Part shown: one piece after another, positions 45,353 to 54,265 of the stretch
Numbering within the stretch: position 1 is the first letter of the stretch
Layout of the letters: the number at the start of each line of letters is the position of its first letter
Assembly (NCBI RefSeq): GCF_965229315.1
Contig: NZ_CBDDJA010000001.1
Coordinates: 744,001 to 808,000 of the forward strand
Direction of reading: 5' to 3'
Source of the DNA: Pelomonas sp965229315
Lineage (GTDB): Bacteria > Pseudomonadota > Gammaproteobacteria > Burkholderiales > Burkholderiaceae_C
DNA length: 64,000 nucleotides
Made by a program: the position numbers and the translations under genes
Notes under the pieces: generated by a model
Told to the model about the DNA's origin: nothing
The model's database searches: none
What the model saw: the letters and a program-made list of their open reading frames with translations, nothing else

Positions 45353-46639
45353 TCAGCCCTGGCGCGGCTGGGGCCGCGGCCCGTGGCGCAGCGTCAGCAG
45401 CGTGCCCAGCGTCACCGTCGCCAGCGCGAACGCCGGGCCGCCCAGGGCGCCCATGCGGTCCACCAGCAGGCCGCCGCCGATGGCGATGGCGATCTGGAAG
45501 CCCGCCACCATCAGCCCGCCCGCGCCTTCGGCCTGGTCCGGCGCGGCGCGCACGATCCAGGTCTGGAAGCCCACCGGGAACGCGCCGAACGCGAAGCCCC
45601 ACAGCGTGACCGCCACCGCCGTGACGACGGGCGAGCTGCCCGCCACCAGCAGGCAGCCCGCCAGCGCGGCGATCAGCACGCCGCCGCAGACGATGGCCTG
45701 CCGCTCGCTGCGCCCCGCGACCCAGCCACCGGCCAGGTTGCCGAAGAAGCCGCCGATGCCGTAGGCCAGCAGCACGCCCGACACCGCGCCCACGGACAGG
45801 TGCGCCACCTGCTCCATCAGCGGCCGGATGTAGGTGAAGCCGGCGAAGTGCCCGGAGATGACCAGCAGCACCGCCAGCAGCGCCACGCGAACGGGCGGGC
45901 GGCGCAGCAGCTCGCCCAGCACACGCAGGCTGGGGTTGTCGCGCGGCGGCAGCGCCGGCAGCGTCACCGCCTGCACGGCCAGCGTGACGAGGCTGACCAC
46001 GCCCGCGGCGATGAACGCGCTGCGCCAGCCCCAGGCCGCGCCCATCCACGCGCCCACCGGCGCCGCGCAGACGGTGGCCACCGACACGCCGGTCAGGATC
46101 AGTGACATGGCCCGCGCGAACAGCCGCTCGGGCACCAGCCGCATCGCCAGCGCGGCCGACATCGACCAGAACCCGCCCAGCGCGATGCCCAGCATCACGC
46201 GCGCCACCAGCAGCACCGGCAGGCTGCTGGCCGTTGCCGCCAGCGCGTTGGACGCCACCAGCAGCAGGCTCAGCGCCAGCATCACCACGCGGCGGTCCAG
46301 CCGGCGCGTCAGCAGCGGCAGCGACGGCGCCGCAACCGCGCCCACCAGCGCCGTCGCCGTGACGGCCTGGCCGGCCGCGCCGTTGCTGACGCCCAGGTCG
46401 GCGCCCATCGCGGTCAGCAGGCTGGCCGGCAGGAACTCGGCCATCACCAGGCCGAACACGCCCAGCGTCAGCGAGGCGACGGCGGGCCAGTTGGCGTGGT
46501 CAGTCGTGGCAGGGGCCGCGACGGCGGCGGGGGCGCTGGGCGCGGCGGCTGCGCCCACGGCAGTGGGGCAGGTGGAACAGGACGAGGAGGACAACAGCAA
46601 ACCCCTTGGAGGAACGGAAGCGGATGCTAGGCATAGCAT
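45353..46639 (-). CDS. MFS transporter (DHA1-type exporter)
   Basis: The permease has 12 predicted helices. Family markers include VMAEFLPASLLTAMGADLGVS near the N-terminus, LLTRRLDRRVVMLALSL between helices 2 and 3, and ARVMLGIALGGFWSMSAALAMRL. This resembles sugar/arabinose or drug exporters of the YdhP/SotB-like group. The start is uncertain: an ATG at 46639 or a TTG at 46594 (AAGGGG 7 bases upstream) are both possible, with an Ala/Pro-rich cytoplasmic N-terminus before the first helix. It diverges from an AraC regulator, probably its controller. Confidence 0.85.
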   Translation of the reverse strand: MLCLASASVPPRGLLLSSSSCSTCPTAVGAAAAPSAPAAVAAPATTDHANWPAVASLTLGVFGLVMAEFLPASLLTAMGADLGVSNGAAGQAVTATALVGAVAAPSLPLLTRRLDRRVVMLALSLLLVASNALAATASSLPVLLVARVMLGIALGGFWSMSAALAMRLVPERLFARAMSLILTGVSVATVCAAPVGAWMGAAWGWRSAFIAAGVVSLVTLAVQAVTLPALPPRDNPSLRVLGELLRRPPVRVALLAVLLVISGHFAGFTYIRPLMEQVAHLSVGAVSGVLLAYGIGGFFGNLAGGWVAGRSERQAIVCGGVLIAALAGCLLVAGSSPVVTAVAVTLWGFAFGAFPVGFQTWIVRAAPDQAEGAGGLMVAGFQIAIAIGGGLLVDRMGALGGPAFALATVTLGTLLTLRHGPRPQPRQG

Positions 46640-46668
46640 CCCGGCGTTTCCATGCCGGAAGAACCGAA

Positions 46669-47676
46669 ATGATTGACGATTTGTCCAGAGGCCCGCGGCC
46701 GCCATCGCCGCTGCGTCCCGAATCGGGCGACGCCCTGACCGAGATCCTGCTCGGGCTGCGTCTGGACGGTGTCGAGTACGGCCGCTGCGTGATGCGCCGG
46801 CCCTGGGCCGTGGCCTTCCCGGCACAGCGCTCGGCGCGCTTTCACTTCGTCGGCAGCGGCGGCTGCTGGCTGCGCACCGCCTCGCGCGACTGGGTGCGCC
46901 TGACGACCGGCGACGCCGTGCTGCTGCCGCACGGCAGCTTCCACGTGCTGGCCAGCGACCCCGGCGTGCCCGCGGTGGACGCCGGCACGCTGGCGCGCGT
47001 GCCCGTGTCCGACAACATCTACCTCGTCGGCGGCGGCGCCTGTGCGGCCGGCCCCGCCGAGCGGGACGTGGGCGATGGCGCCGAGCCCGCCGACGTGATG
47101 TTCAGCGGCGCGCTGCGCTTCAACCTGGACCCGCTGCACCCGCTGATCGCGATGATGCCGCCGCTGATGCTGGCCGGCGACCTGGCCCGCCGCGACGCCA
47201 CCGTGCCGGCGCTGGTGGACGCGATGGAGCGCGAGGTGGCGCTGGACCGCATCGGCGCCTGCGGCATCCTCGCCCGGCTGGCCGACGCGCTGGCCGCCAG
47301 CATCATCCGCGCCTGGGTGGAGTGCGGCTGCGGCAGCGCCACCGGCTGGGTGGCCGCCGTGCGCTGCCCGCGCATCGGCAAGGTCATCGCCGCCATCCAC
47401 GCCCAGCCCGAAGGCGACTGGAGCGTGCTCCGCCTGGCCGGCCTGATGGGTGCGTCGCGCTCCAGCTTCTCGGACGCCTTCACCCGCACCATGGGCGAGA
47501 GCCCGGCCCGCTACGTCGCCAAGGTCAAGATGTTCCAGGCCCGCCGCTGGATCGCCCAGGACGGCATGCGCGTCGCCGTGGCGGCCGACCGGCTGGGCTA
47601 CGAGTCGGAGGCGTCGTTCAGCCGGGCGTTCAAGCGGGTGATCGGGCATGCGCCCAGTGCGGCGCGGGGTGGGTGA
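46669..47676 (+). CDS. AraC-family transcriptional regulator (cupin_6 type)
   Basis: The 335-residue regulator has an N-terminal cupin-like domain (AVAFPAQRSARFHFVGSGGCWL, GDAVLLPHGSFHVL) and two C-terminal helix-turn-helix motifs (SVLRLAGLMGASRSSFSDAF and VAVAADRLGYESEASFSRAFKR, with GxSPxRY-like MGESPARYVAK). The ATG at 46669 has GGAAGAAC upstream. Start-to-start spacing with the divergent MFS gene is about 30-75 bp, so the promoters overlap. It likely controls that exporter. Confidence 0.9.
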   Translation: MIDDLSRGPRPPSPLRPESGDALTEILLGLRLDGVEYGRCVMRRPWAVAFPAQRSARFHFVGSGGCWLRTASRDWVRLTTGDAVLLPHGSFHVLASDPGVPAVDAGTLARVPVSDNIYLVGGGACAAGPAERDVGDGAEPADVMFSGALRFNLDPLHPLIAMMPPLMLAGDLARRDATVPALVDAMEREVALDRIGACGILARLADALAASIIRAWVECGCGSATGWVAAVRCPRIGKVIAAIHAQPEGDWSVLRLAGLMGASRSSFSDAFTRTMGESPARYVAKVKMFQARRWIAQDGMRVAVAADRLGYESEASFSRAFKRVIGHAPSAARGG

Positions 47677-47713
47677 GGCTTCGCGGCCATCGCCGGACAT
47701 TCGACGGGCATCG

Positions 47714-48748
47714 TCATTCGGCAGCCGCGGACTCGTTCTCTGCGTGCCGGTCAGGCTCCGTGGAGCGGAGGATTTCGTTCAGCACGGACGTGGCGTACGT
47801 GCCGGCGGGCAACGAGAACGTGAGCACCAGCTGATCGGCTTGCGGCCATGCCCATGCCATGTCCACCGGCTGGGCCACCAGGGCGCGGCGCTCCTGGTCC
47901 AGGCCGGCGTGTTCCATGCCGTCGCACAAGGTGGCGTGCCGTCCAGCCACGCCGTTCTCCAGGGCCTGCGCCTGGTCGGTGGTGCTCACGCGGCCCCGTC
48001 CCCACAGCGGCCCGGTGGGCCGGCCCGCCGCGTCCATCACGTCGCCAGGCAGGGTCTGGCCCCAGAGTCCCTGCTGGATGCGCAGTGCCAGCACCTCATT
48101 GAAGACGAAGGAGCGCACGGCCGACAGGTAGATGCCCTTCTTCTTTGGGTTGCGCACGCGGATTTCGCGCGCCAGCATGGCCCGGCCCTGTTCGACGTTG
48201 CCGCCCTCAAAGCCGAAACGCTGGGCGCCGAAGTAGTTGGGCACGCCCTGCGACGCCACGGCCTTGAGATTGGCCTCGATGGCCTTCATCGCTTCAGGGT
48301 CGCCGGTCACATCACGCAGCACGATGCGGAACCGGTTGCCCTGCAGATCACCGGGGCGCAGCTTCTTCACGTGGCGGCTCTGGCTCAGCACCTTGAATTC
48401 CGGGTGTTGGAGCCCGGTCAGGTCGGGCGTCTCACCTTTCCCCTTCCCGATCGGCAGATAGATGCTGAACCACTGCCGGGTGATGGCGTAGCGGTCCTTG
48501 AGGCCGGCATAGCCCACGTCCCATTCGTTCACGCCAGCGGCATCGGCCAGCTGCTGGGCGACGAAGGCGGTGTTGGCGCCGTTCTTCTCGATGTCCAGCC
48601 AGAGGTGTTCGCCCTCGCCGCAGGGCAGCTGCAGCGGCAGTTCGGTCACGATGAAATCCTCGTTGAGGCCTTTCAGCGTGGCGCTGGCGCCGCTGGCCGG
48701 ATAAGCGTTGGGCCAGGGCGGCAGGGTTGTGTATCGAGCGTCGGTCAT
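47714..48748 (-). CDS. truD: tRNA pseudouridine(13) synthase TruD
   Basis: The 344-residue enzyme makes pseudouridine 13 in tRNA-Glu. It has the TruD signature GYAGLKDRYAITRQWFS with the catalytic Asp, the early EDFIVTE motif, and GVPNYFGAQRFG. Length fits the family. It is transcribed towards the AraC gene, with only 37 bp between stops. Confidence 0.95.
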   Translation of the reverse strand: MTDARYTTLPPWPNAYPASGASATLKGLNEDFIVTELPLQLPCGEGEHLWLDIEKNGANTAFVAQQLADAAGVNEWDVGYAGLKDRYAITRQWFSIYLPIGKGKGETPDLTGLQHPEFKVLSQSRHVKKLRPGDLQGNRFRIVLRDVTGDPEAMKAIEANLKAVASQGVPNYFGAQRFGFEGGNVEQGRAMLAREIRVRNPKKKGIYLSAVRSFVFNEVLALRIQQGLWGQTLPGDVMDAAGRPTGPLWGRGRVSTTDQAQALENGVAGRHATLCDGMEHAGLDQERRALVAQPVDMAWAWPQADQLVLTFSLPAGTYATSVLNEILRSTEPDRHAENESAAAE

Positions 48749-49267
48749 GAGCAGTCTGGCGGCACCGGCCGTGGGCAGGGACAGGCTGTCCAGCCGACCA
48801 GGCGCGGTGCAAACCGCGATTCTCGCCCTGCCGGCATGCCTGGACGAGCGTCAACCGAGGCGACGTCAATCGCAACCGTCGCGCGCTGCGACAGCCGGTT
48901 ACTGCGGGCGTTGAAGCGCACCATTCACTCACCATGCCTGTTACCTCACCCGCCGCATTCAGTTGCCAAAGCAATTGTTCGCTTTGGCTTTGGAGATGCC
49001 ATCGATCCGAGCGGCGAATTCCAAATTCGGCGTTGGGTGGGATTGGCCGGTATGCGCTTCAACCCATTGCTGCAGCGGACGGCGACGCCGCCCGCTGAGC
49101 GCGAACGTGAGAGCGGCGCGTCAGACAATGTTGAGGACTGAAATTGAGCTCTCGCTATTGGCGGTTATGGCCGCTCCCACCGCCGTCGAACAAGCGCAAC
49201 CGCGAGAACGCCTCGGCAATCGGCTATCTTGAGAACCCTCTCCACATTTCCCTTCAAGCGCCGACGC
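48749..49267. other. 519-bp gap upstream of the serine hydrolase gene
   Basis: No convincing gene. It has a perfect 8-bp hairpin GCCAAAGC/GCTTTGGC (48965-48988) and a short palindrome CGAATT-CCA-AATTCG (about 49016-49030), immediately followed by GTTGGGT. Base composition is lower in GC than the flanks. The stretch from about 49040 (TGCGCTTCAACCCATTGCTG) looks like a dispersed intergenic element, but this cannot be verified here. Confidence 0.4.
48965..48988. repeat. Hairpin GCCAAAGC/GCTTTGGC
   Basis: Perfect 8-bp arms around an 8-base loop in the gap before the serine hydrolase gene. It lies too far (more than 200 bases) from the truD start to be part of its leader. Confidence 0.45.
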
Positions 49268-50455
49268 ATGCAAGCGACTTCGATGATGGTTCGAAACAGG
49301 CGGTGGTTTAACCACTTCTTATGGCCCGCCGCGCTTTTGGTCGCGGGCTGCACGGGCGAGTATGTCCCGGCGAAAGATCTGGAGGCGGAGATCGATGAGG
49401 TTGCTGCAACGTTGATCAAGCAGCCGTTGCTCCACTCGACCTCAATCGGAGTAGTCTATCGGGGCAAGGAATTCATCCGTCATCGCGGCGACATGGAAGC
49501 CGGAAAGCCAAGCCCTCCGACCGATGTGACCCTCTACGAAATCGGCTCGTTGAGCAAAACCCTGGCGGGAACCCTGATGGCGAATGCCGTCCTGGAGCGC
49601 AAGCTGGGTCTGGACGACGATATCCGGATATATCTGCACGAGGCCTATCCGAACCTGCAGTACCAGGGCGATCCCATTCGCATCCGTCACCTGCTGTCGC
49701 ATACGAGCGGTCTGCCGAACATGTTGCCGGAACGCGCGAACACGGTGCTCGCGGACTTCACCGATCAGCGTACGCCCCGCGAACTCAATGCCATTTACAC
49801 GCGCTACGGCAAGGCTGATTTCTTCAGGGACCTGCACGCTGTCGAGATTCGCCGGGCGCCCGGAAAGGATTACGCCTACGCCAGTTCCGGAACGGAACTG
49901 GCGGCGCATATTCTTGAAACGGTTTATAAGAGCGACTACGAGTCGCTGTTACGCGGATTCTTTCGCGATGCTGCGGCGATGACTGGCATCAGAATCAGGC
50001 TGAGTGACGCCGAGGCGGCCCGGCTTGCGGTCGGCTATCACAGCGACAACGCGGTACCGACCACGCCGATGCCGCAGTTGCCCTGGGGCGCTTCCGGGAA
50101 CGTGAAGGCGACAGCCCCGGAAATGGTGAAGTACCTTAAATTCCAGTTGGCCGGCGGACCCGTCGTGACGGAATCGCGTCGCACCCTCGTCGAATTCGAT
50201 CCCGAGTTCAGCATCGGCTACTTCTGGAACATCGTCGACGGCGACCGCTTGAAGGGCATTTACTATGCTCATCATGGTGGCGTGCCCCGCTCGCAGTGCT
50301 ATATCTATATCATGCCGAAGTACGACCTTGGCATATTCGTCATCACCAACCAGAGTGGCGATCAAACTGCGCGCGCCATGGAGGCGGCGATCAGTACGCT
50401 GGTCGAGAGAATTGCCGCGCGAGAAAATGGCGCTGGCCAGGGCCTGTCCCGATAG
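49268..50455 (+). CDS. Beta-lactamase-family serine hydrolase, lipoprotein
   Basis: The protein of about 395 residues has a lipoprotein signal (WPAALLVAGC) and the class C beta-lactamase/esterase fold. Ser-Lys is visible in GSLSKTLAG, a Tyr in YAYASSGTEL (YxS variant of YxN), and the C-terminal HHGG replaces the KTG triad motif, as in esterase-type members. It is more likely a peptidase or esterase of unknown substrate than a true beta-lactamase. Codon and base use are visibly less GC-rich than the neighbours, suggesting acquisition. Start uncertain between 49229 (TTG), 49268 and 49283; no clear Shine-Dalgarno. Confidence 0.83.
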   Translation: MQATSMMVRNRRWFNHFLWPAALLVAGCTGEYVPAKDLEAEIDEVAATLIKQPLLHSTSIGVVYRGKEFIRHRGDMEAGKPSPPTDVTLYEIGSLSKTLAGTLMANAVLERKLGLDDDIRIYLHEAYPNLQYQGDPIRIRHLLSHTSGLPNMLPERANTVLADFTDQRTPRELNAIYTRYGKADFFRDLHAVEIRRAPGKDYAYASSGTELAAHILETVYKSDYESLLRGFFRDAAAMTGIRIRLSDAEAARLAVGYHSDNAVPTTPMPQLPWGASGNVKATAPEMVKYLKFQLAGGPVVTESRRTLVEFDPEFSIGYFWNIVDGDRLKGIYYAHHGGVPRSQCYIYIMPKYDLGIFVITNQSGDQTARAMEAAISTLVERIAARENGAGQGLSR

Positions 50456-50636
50456 CGTTAACGGGCCCTGCTCTCTTTCCTGTTTGGCGGGTGCATTCTG
50501 GCGGCCGTCATATTCGGCGCGGCTTAACTCCGGCATTGAACGACAGCTCCCGGGCGTCGAGTTCGATGGAGCGCAAGACCGCAACCGCTGCAAAGCAGAC
50601 ACTCAACGCGATCATTGAAACGCATCGCCCAAACAA

Positions 50637-50666
50637 AAAGGCCCACCGCTTTTGCCGTGGGCCTTT
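50637..50666 (-). terminator. Terminator of ssb
   Basis: AAAGGCCCAC and GTGGGCCTTT form a perfect 10-bp stem; on the minus strand it is followed by TTTTTGTTT, 22 bases after the ssb stop. It could also act on plus-strand transcripts from the serine hydrolase gene. Confidence 0.8.
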
Positions 50667-50687
50667 CGCTGATCAGGAACCTGATTC

Positions 50688-51242
50688 TCAGAACGGGATA
50701 TCGTCATCCATGTCGTCGAACCCCGTCGCCGCCTTCGGCGCCGGAGCGGGTGCACGCGGCGCCGGGGGGCGGGCCGCGGCCGGACGCGCGGCCGGGCGGG
50801 CGCCGCCCTCGTCGTCGCCACGGCTGTAGCCGCCACCGCCACCACCACCGCCGGCAGCACCCGAGCCACGGCTGTAGCCACCGCCGCCCTCGTCACCACC
50901 GCCGCCGTCACGGCCGCCCAGCAGCTGCATTTCCTGGGCAATGATTTCGGTGGTGTAGGTGTCGCGGCCTTCCTTGTCCTGCCATTTGCGGGTCTTCAGG
51001 CGGCCTTCGACGTACAGCGGGCGGCCCTTCTTGACGTACTCGCCGACGATCTCGGCCAGGCGGTCGTTGAAGACGACGCGGTGCCATTCGGTCTCTTCCT
51101 GGCGCTCGCCGGTCTCGCGGTTCTTCCAGTTGCGGGTGGTGGCCAGGCTGAGCGTGACCCAGGCGCCGCCGCTGGGGTTGTAGCGGAGCTCGGGGTCTTT
51201 GCCGACGTTGCCGATGATGATGACTTTGTTGACGCTGGCCAT
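50688..51242 (-). CDS. ssb: Single-stranded DNA-binding protein
   Basis: The 184-residue protein has an OB fold (MASVNKVIIIGNVGKDPELRY, TEWHRVVFNDRLAEIVGEYVKKG, YVEGRLKTRKWQD). A Gly-rich then Ala/Pro-rich linker follows, and the acidic tip DDMDDDIPF that recruits partner proteins. It coats ssDNA in replication and repair. The linker (about residues 115-172), with repeated GGGGYSRG units, is long and low in complexity. Confidence 0.97.
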   Translation of the reverse strand: MASVNKVIIIGNVGKDPELRYNPSGGAWVTLSLATTRNWKNRETGERQEETEWHRVVFNDRLAEIVGEYVKKGRPLYVEGRLKTRKWQDKEGRDTYTTEIIAQEMQLLGGRDGGGGDEGGGGYSRGSGAAGGGGGGGGYSRGDDEGGARPAARPAAARPPAPRAPAPAPKAATGFDDMDDDIPF

Positions 51243-51399
51243 GACGCTCGTCCGGATTCGATGGGGAAGGGAGCGAATTATGCCGATGCCCCCGCGGGCG
51301 CTCGTCAGCAACACCCCGGAGACCGCATCCCGCACCCCGGTGCCCGCACTTCGTCTCCCCGCCCCGGCACCGGCCTGGCCGCCTCCCTAAGATGAAGCC

Positions 51400-52503
51400 A
51401 TGACCACCCCCGGCCCACGCTCCGGCAAACGCCACCCGCAACTGCGGATGTGGCTGGCCTATGCCGGCTGCTGCGCGCTGGCCTGGTGCCTGTTCGTGCT
51501 GGCGGGCAGCGAGTTCGACCGGGGCCTGGACCCGTTCTGGCTGGCCGTCTATCAGGCCACCACCATGCTGTGGGCGCCGATGCTGCTGGGCGTCGCCGTG
51601 TGGCCGATGGCGCGCCGGCTGCACGGCTCCGACGCCGGCCCGGCGGCCACGGCGCTGGCCCATGTGCTGGCGGCGCTGGGCTTCGCGGCGCTGTGGCAGG
51701 CGGGGGAGTTCGCCGTGAACGCCGCGTTGTTCGGCACCGACCACGCCGGCGCCGTGCTGCTGGCCGGGCTGCTGTGGCGCTCGGTGTGGGGCGTGGTGGT
51801 CTACATCACCATCGCCACCGCCTTCATGGCTGTGCTGCAGGCGCGTGCGGCGCGCGCCGCGGCCGTGCATGCGGCGCAGGCCGAGAGCGCGCTGGCCAAG
51901 GCCGAGCTGTCGGCCATCAGCGGCAAACTGAACCCGCATTTCCTGTTCAACACGCTCAATTCGCTGATCGCGCTGACCCGCAAGGACCCCGCCGCCGCGG
52001 AGGATGCGCTGCTGAAGTTCGCATCCATGCTGCGCTACGTGCTGGACACCAAGCGCGGCGCCGAAGACCGCGTGATGCTGTCCGACGAGGTCGATTTCCT
52101 GCGCGACTACCTGGCACTGGAATCGCTGCGGCTGGGCACGCGGCTGCGCGTGGACTGGGACCTGGAGGAACGCGTCATGGCCGACGAGCTGCCGCCGCTG
52201 ACACTGCAGCCGCTGGTGGAGAACTCCATCCTGCACGCCGTGGCACCGCGCAAGGGCGGCGGCCGCGTGACCATCACCGCGCGCCGCAACGCGCTGAACC
52301 ACGGGCTGGACCTGGCCGTGGCCGACGACGGCCCGGGGTGTGAGCCCGAGGCGCTGGAGCCGCAACCTGGCCAGCGCCGCGGCGTGGGCCTGGCGGCGCT
52401 GCGCAAGCGCTTCGCGCTGGACTACGACGGACAGGCGCGCCTGCGCATCCACACGGCTCCTGGCGCGGGGTTTCGCGTCGACCTCTTCATACCGCAGACA
52501 TGA
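51400..52503 (+). CDS. LytS/YehU-type sensor histidine kinase
   Basis: The 367-residue kinase has four predicted helices in residues 15-150, then the His_kinase (PF06580) domain with phospho-His in SGKLNPHFLFNTLNSLIAL and a GHKL ATPase (LQPLVENSILHAV, VADDGPG, GVGLAALRKR). It is followed at 107 bp by its LytTR regulator. The signal is unknown. Confidence 0.92.
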   Translation: MTTPGPRSGKRHPQLRMWLAYAGCCALAWCLFVLAGSEFDRGLDPFWLAVYQATTMLWAPMLLGVAVWPMARRLHGSDAGPAATALAHVLAALGFAALWQAGEFAVNAALFGTDHAGAVLLAGLLWRSVWGVVVYITIATAFMAVLQARAARAAAVHAAQAESALAKAELSAISGKLNPHFLFNTLNSLIALTRKDPAAAEDALLKFASMLRYVLDTKRGAEDRVMLSDEVDFLRDYLALESLRLGTRLRVDWDLEERVMADELPPLTLQPLVENSILHAVAPRKGGGRVTITARRNALNHGLDLAVADDGPGCEPEALEPQPGQRRGVGLAALRKRFALDYDGQARLRIHTAPGAGFRVDLFIPQT

Positions 52504-52609
52504 ACACCATCACCACCACGTGGCAGCGGGCCGAGCGCCGGGCCGCCCCAAGCCGGCCCGCCATCCCCTCGGGGGATCGGGCGGCGTACTCGACGACCGA
52601 GGGACTGAC

Positions 52610-53356
52610 ATGACCACCGTTCTCATCGCCGAAGACGAACCCCTGGCCGCCGAGGCGCTGGCCGACTGGGTCAAGGCCACGCCGGGCCTGCAGCTCGTGG
52701 CCGTCTGCGAAGACGGCGAGGACGCGCTGGCGCAGATCCGCACGCTCAAGCCGGCGCTGGTGCTGACCGACATCCAGATGCCTGGGCTGACCGGGCTGCA
52801 GGTGGTGCAGGCGCTGCAGGGCGACGCTCATCAGCCGCGCATCATCTTCACGACGGCCTACGACCAGCACGCGCTGACGGCTTTCGAGCTGCACGCGGTG
52901 GACTACCTGCTCAAGCCGTTCTCGCGCGAGCGCTTCGACGAGGCGGTGGCCCATGTGATGCGCGACGCGGCGCCCAGCCCGGCGGACGTGGCCCAGATGA
53001 CGGCCTCGCTGAGCGCGCCGGCCGACGCGCCGCTGACGCGCCTGCTGGTGCGCGACCAGGGCAAGATCTTTCCGCTGCAGGTGGACGCCATCGAGTGCCT
53101 GCGCTCGGACAACAAGTACACCGCCATTGCCAGCCGCGGCCGCAGCTTCCTCGTGCGCCTGCCCATCGCCGATTTCGAGTCGCGGCTGGACCCGGCGCGC
53201 TTCCTGCGCGTGCAGCGCGGCTGCATCGTCAACCTGGACTTCGTCGAGAGCATGACGCCGGACGAGAACTCGCAGCTCGTCGTGCAGTTGCGCGACGGCA
53301 CGCGCATCACGGCCAACCGCGAGGTGTCCAAGATGCTGAGGGAGCAGTCGCTGTGA
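52610..53356 (+). CDS. LytTR-family response regulator
   Basis: The 248-residue regulator has a receiver (VLIAEDEPLAAEAL, Asp in LVLTDIQMPGLTG, Lys in YLLKPFSRERF) and a C-terminal LytTR DNA-binding domain (IECLRSDNKYTAI, FLRVQRGCIVNLDFVE). It overlaps the DUF2807 gene in GTGA, so kinase, regulator and DUF2807 gene form one operon. Confidence 0.93.
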   Translation: MTTVLIAEDEPLAAEALADWVKATPGLQLVAVCEDGEDALAQIRTLKPALVLTDIQMPGLTGLQVVQALQGDAHQPRIIFTTAYDQHALTAFELHAVDYLLKPFSRERFDEAVAHVMRDAAPSPADVAQMTASLSAPADAPLTRLLVRDQGKIFPLQVDAIECLRSDNKYTAIASRGRSFLVRLPIADFESRLDPARFLRVQRGCIVNLDFVESMTPDENSQLVVQLRDGTRITANREVSKMLREQSL

Positions 53357-54186
53357 CCGCCATCCAACGCCTGCTGCCCCTGGCGCTGCTGCTGGCCGCC
53401 GGCCTGGGCCAGGCGCAGCCCCACCCCTACCCGCAGCCCAGCCCGCCGCCCGCCGCCGTGGCGCCTGTCGCACCTGTCGCGCCGACCGCCCCGACCGCCG
53501 TCCCTGCTGCGCCGGCCGCGCCCGCGGCGCCAGCGGCTCCGGCCGAGCCTGGCCGGCTGTACACGCCGGGCACGTTCGACCGGCTGGAGCTGGCCGGCGC
53601 GGCCCGCGTGCTGCTGGTGCAGGGCGAGCGCGACCAGGTCTTCGTGGCCGGTGACGCCGACGTGCAGAAGGGCGTGGAGGTGGAGCTGTCCGGCCGCCAG
53701 CTCGTCATCCGCCCGGCCGGCGGCTGGAAGTTCTGGCACACCAACAAGGTCTTCGTGCAGGTGGAGATGCGCCAGCTGAAGGCCTTGTCGCTGACCGGCG
53801 CCAGCGACGTGCATGCGCCGGGCCCGCTGAAGGTGGACCAGTTGCGCCTGAACATCAGCGGTGCCGGCCTTGCGCGGTTGGACCAGCTGGACGCCCGCCA
53901 ACTCAACTTCGTCATCTCCGGTGCGGGCGACGGCCAGCTCGGCGGCCGGGTGGACGAGATGGCGCTGCAGATCTCCGGCAAGGGCAAGGTCATCGCCGAC
54001 CGGCTGCAGGCGCAGCGCGCACGCGTCAGCGTCAGCGGCATCGGCAACGTGGTGCTGTGGGTGACGGACGACCTGACGGCCAACATCTCCGGCGTCGGCT
54101 CGGTGGACTATTTCGGCAGCCCCAACGTGCAGCGCTCGGTGTCGGGCATGGGCTCGATCAGCGCCAAGGGCGACAGGAAGCCGTAA
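53353..54186 (+). CDS. DUF2807 (GIN-domain) exported protein
   Basis: The 277-residue protein has a signal peptide (LLPLALLLAAGLGQAQ) and an Ala/Pro-rich linker (about residues 22-68). A right-handed beta-helix-like DUF2807 domain follows with repeats such as LSLTGASDVHA, LNISGAGLARL, FVISGAGDGQL and VSVSGIGNVVL. The GTG start at 53353 overlaps the regulator stop by four bases. Function of the family is unknown; it is probably an envelope protein controlled by the upstream two-component pair. Confidence 0.85.
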   Translation: MTAIQRLLPLALLLAAGLGQAQPHPYPQPSPPPAAVAPVAPVAPTAPTAVPAAPAAPAAPAAPAEPGRLYTPGTFDRLELAGAARVLLVQGERDQVFVAGDADVQKGVEVELSGRQLVIRPAGGWKFWHTNKVFVQVEMRQLKALSLTGASDVHAPGPLKVDQLRLNISGAGLARLDQLDARQLNFVISGAGDGQLGGRVDEMALQISGKGKVIADRLQAQRARVSVSGIGNVVLWVTDDLTANISGVGSVDYFGSPNVQRSVSGMGSISAKGDRKP

Positions 54187-54265
54187 CGCGCCTGTCCCCC
54201 AAAACATGGCCTGAGCCCCCGTCGGCCATGCCTAAACTCCCCGGCACATTGCGGGGAGGAATTCC

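Noticed and set aside
48747..48914. Short plus-strand open frame starting inside the truD leader
   Set aside because: No ribosome site and no recognisable pattern.
48940..49140. Integron attC site around GTTGGGT
   Set aside because: The matching RYYYAAC partner at the expected distance was not found, nor a second site after the hydrolase gene; kept only as a repeat-like gap.
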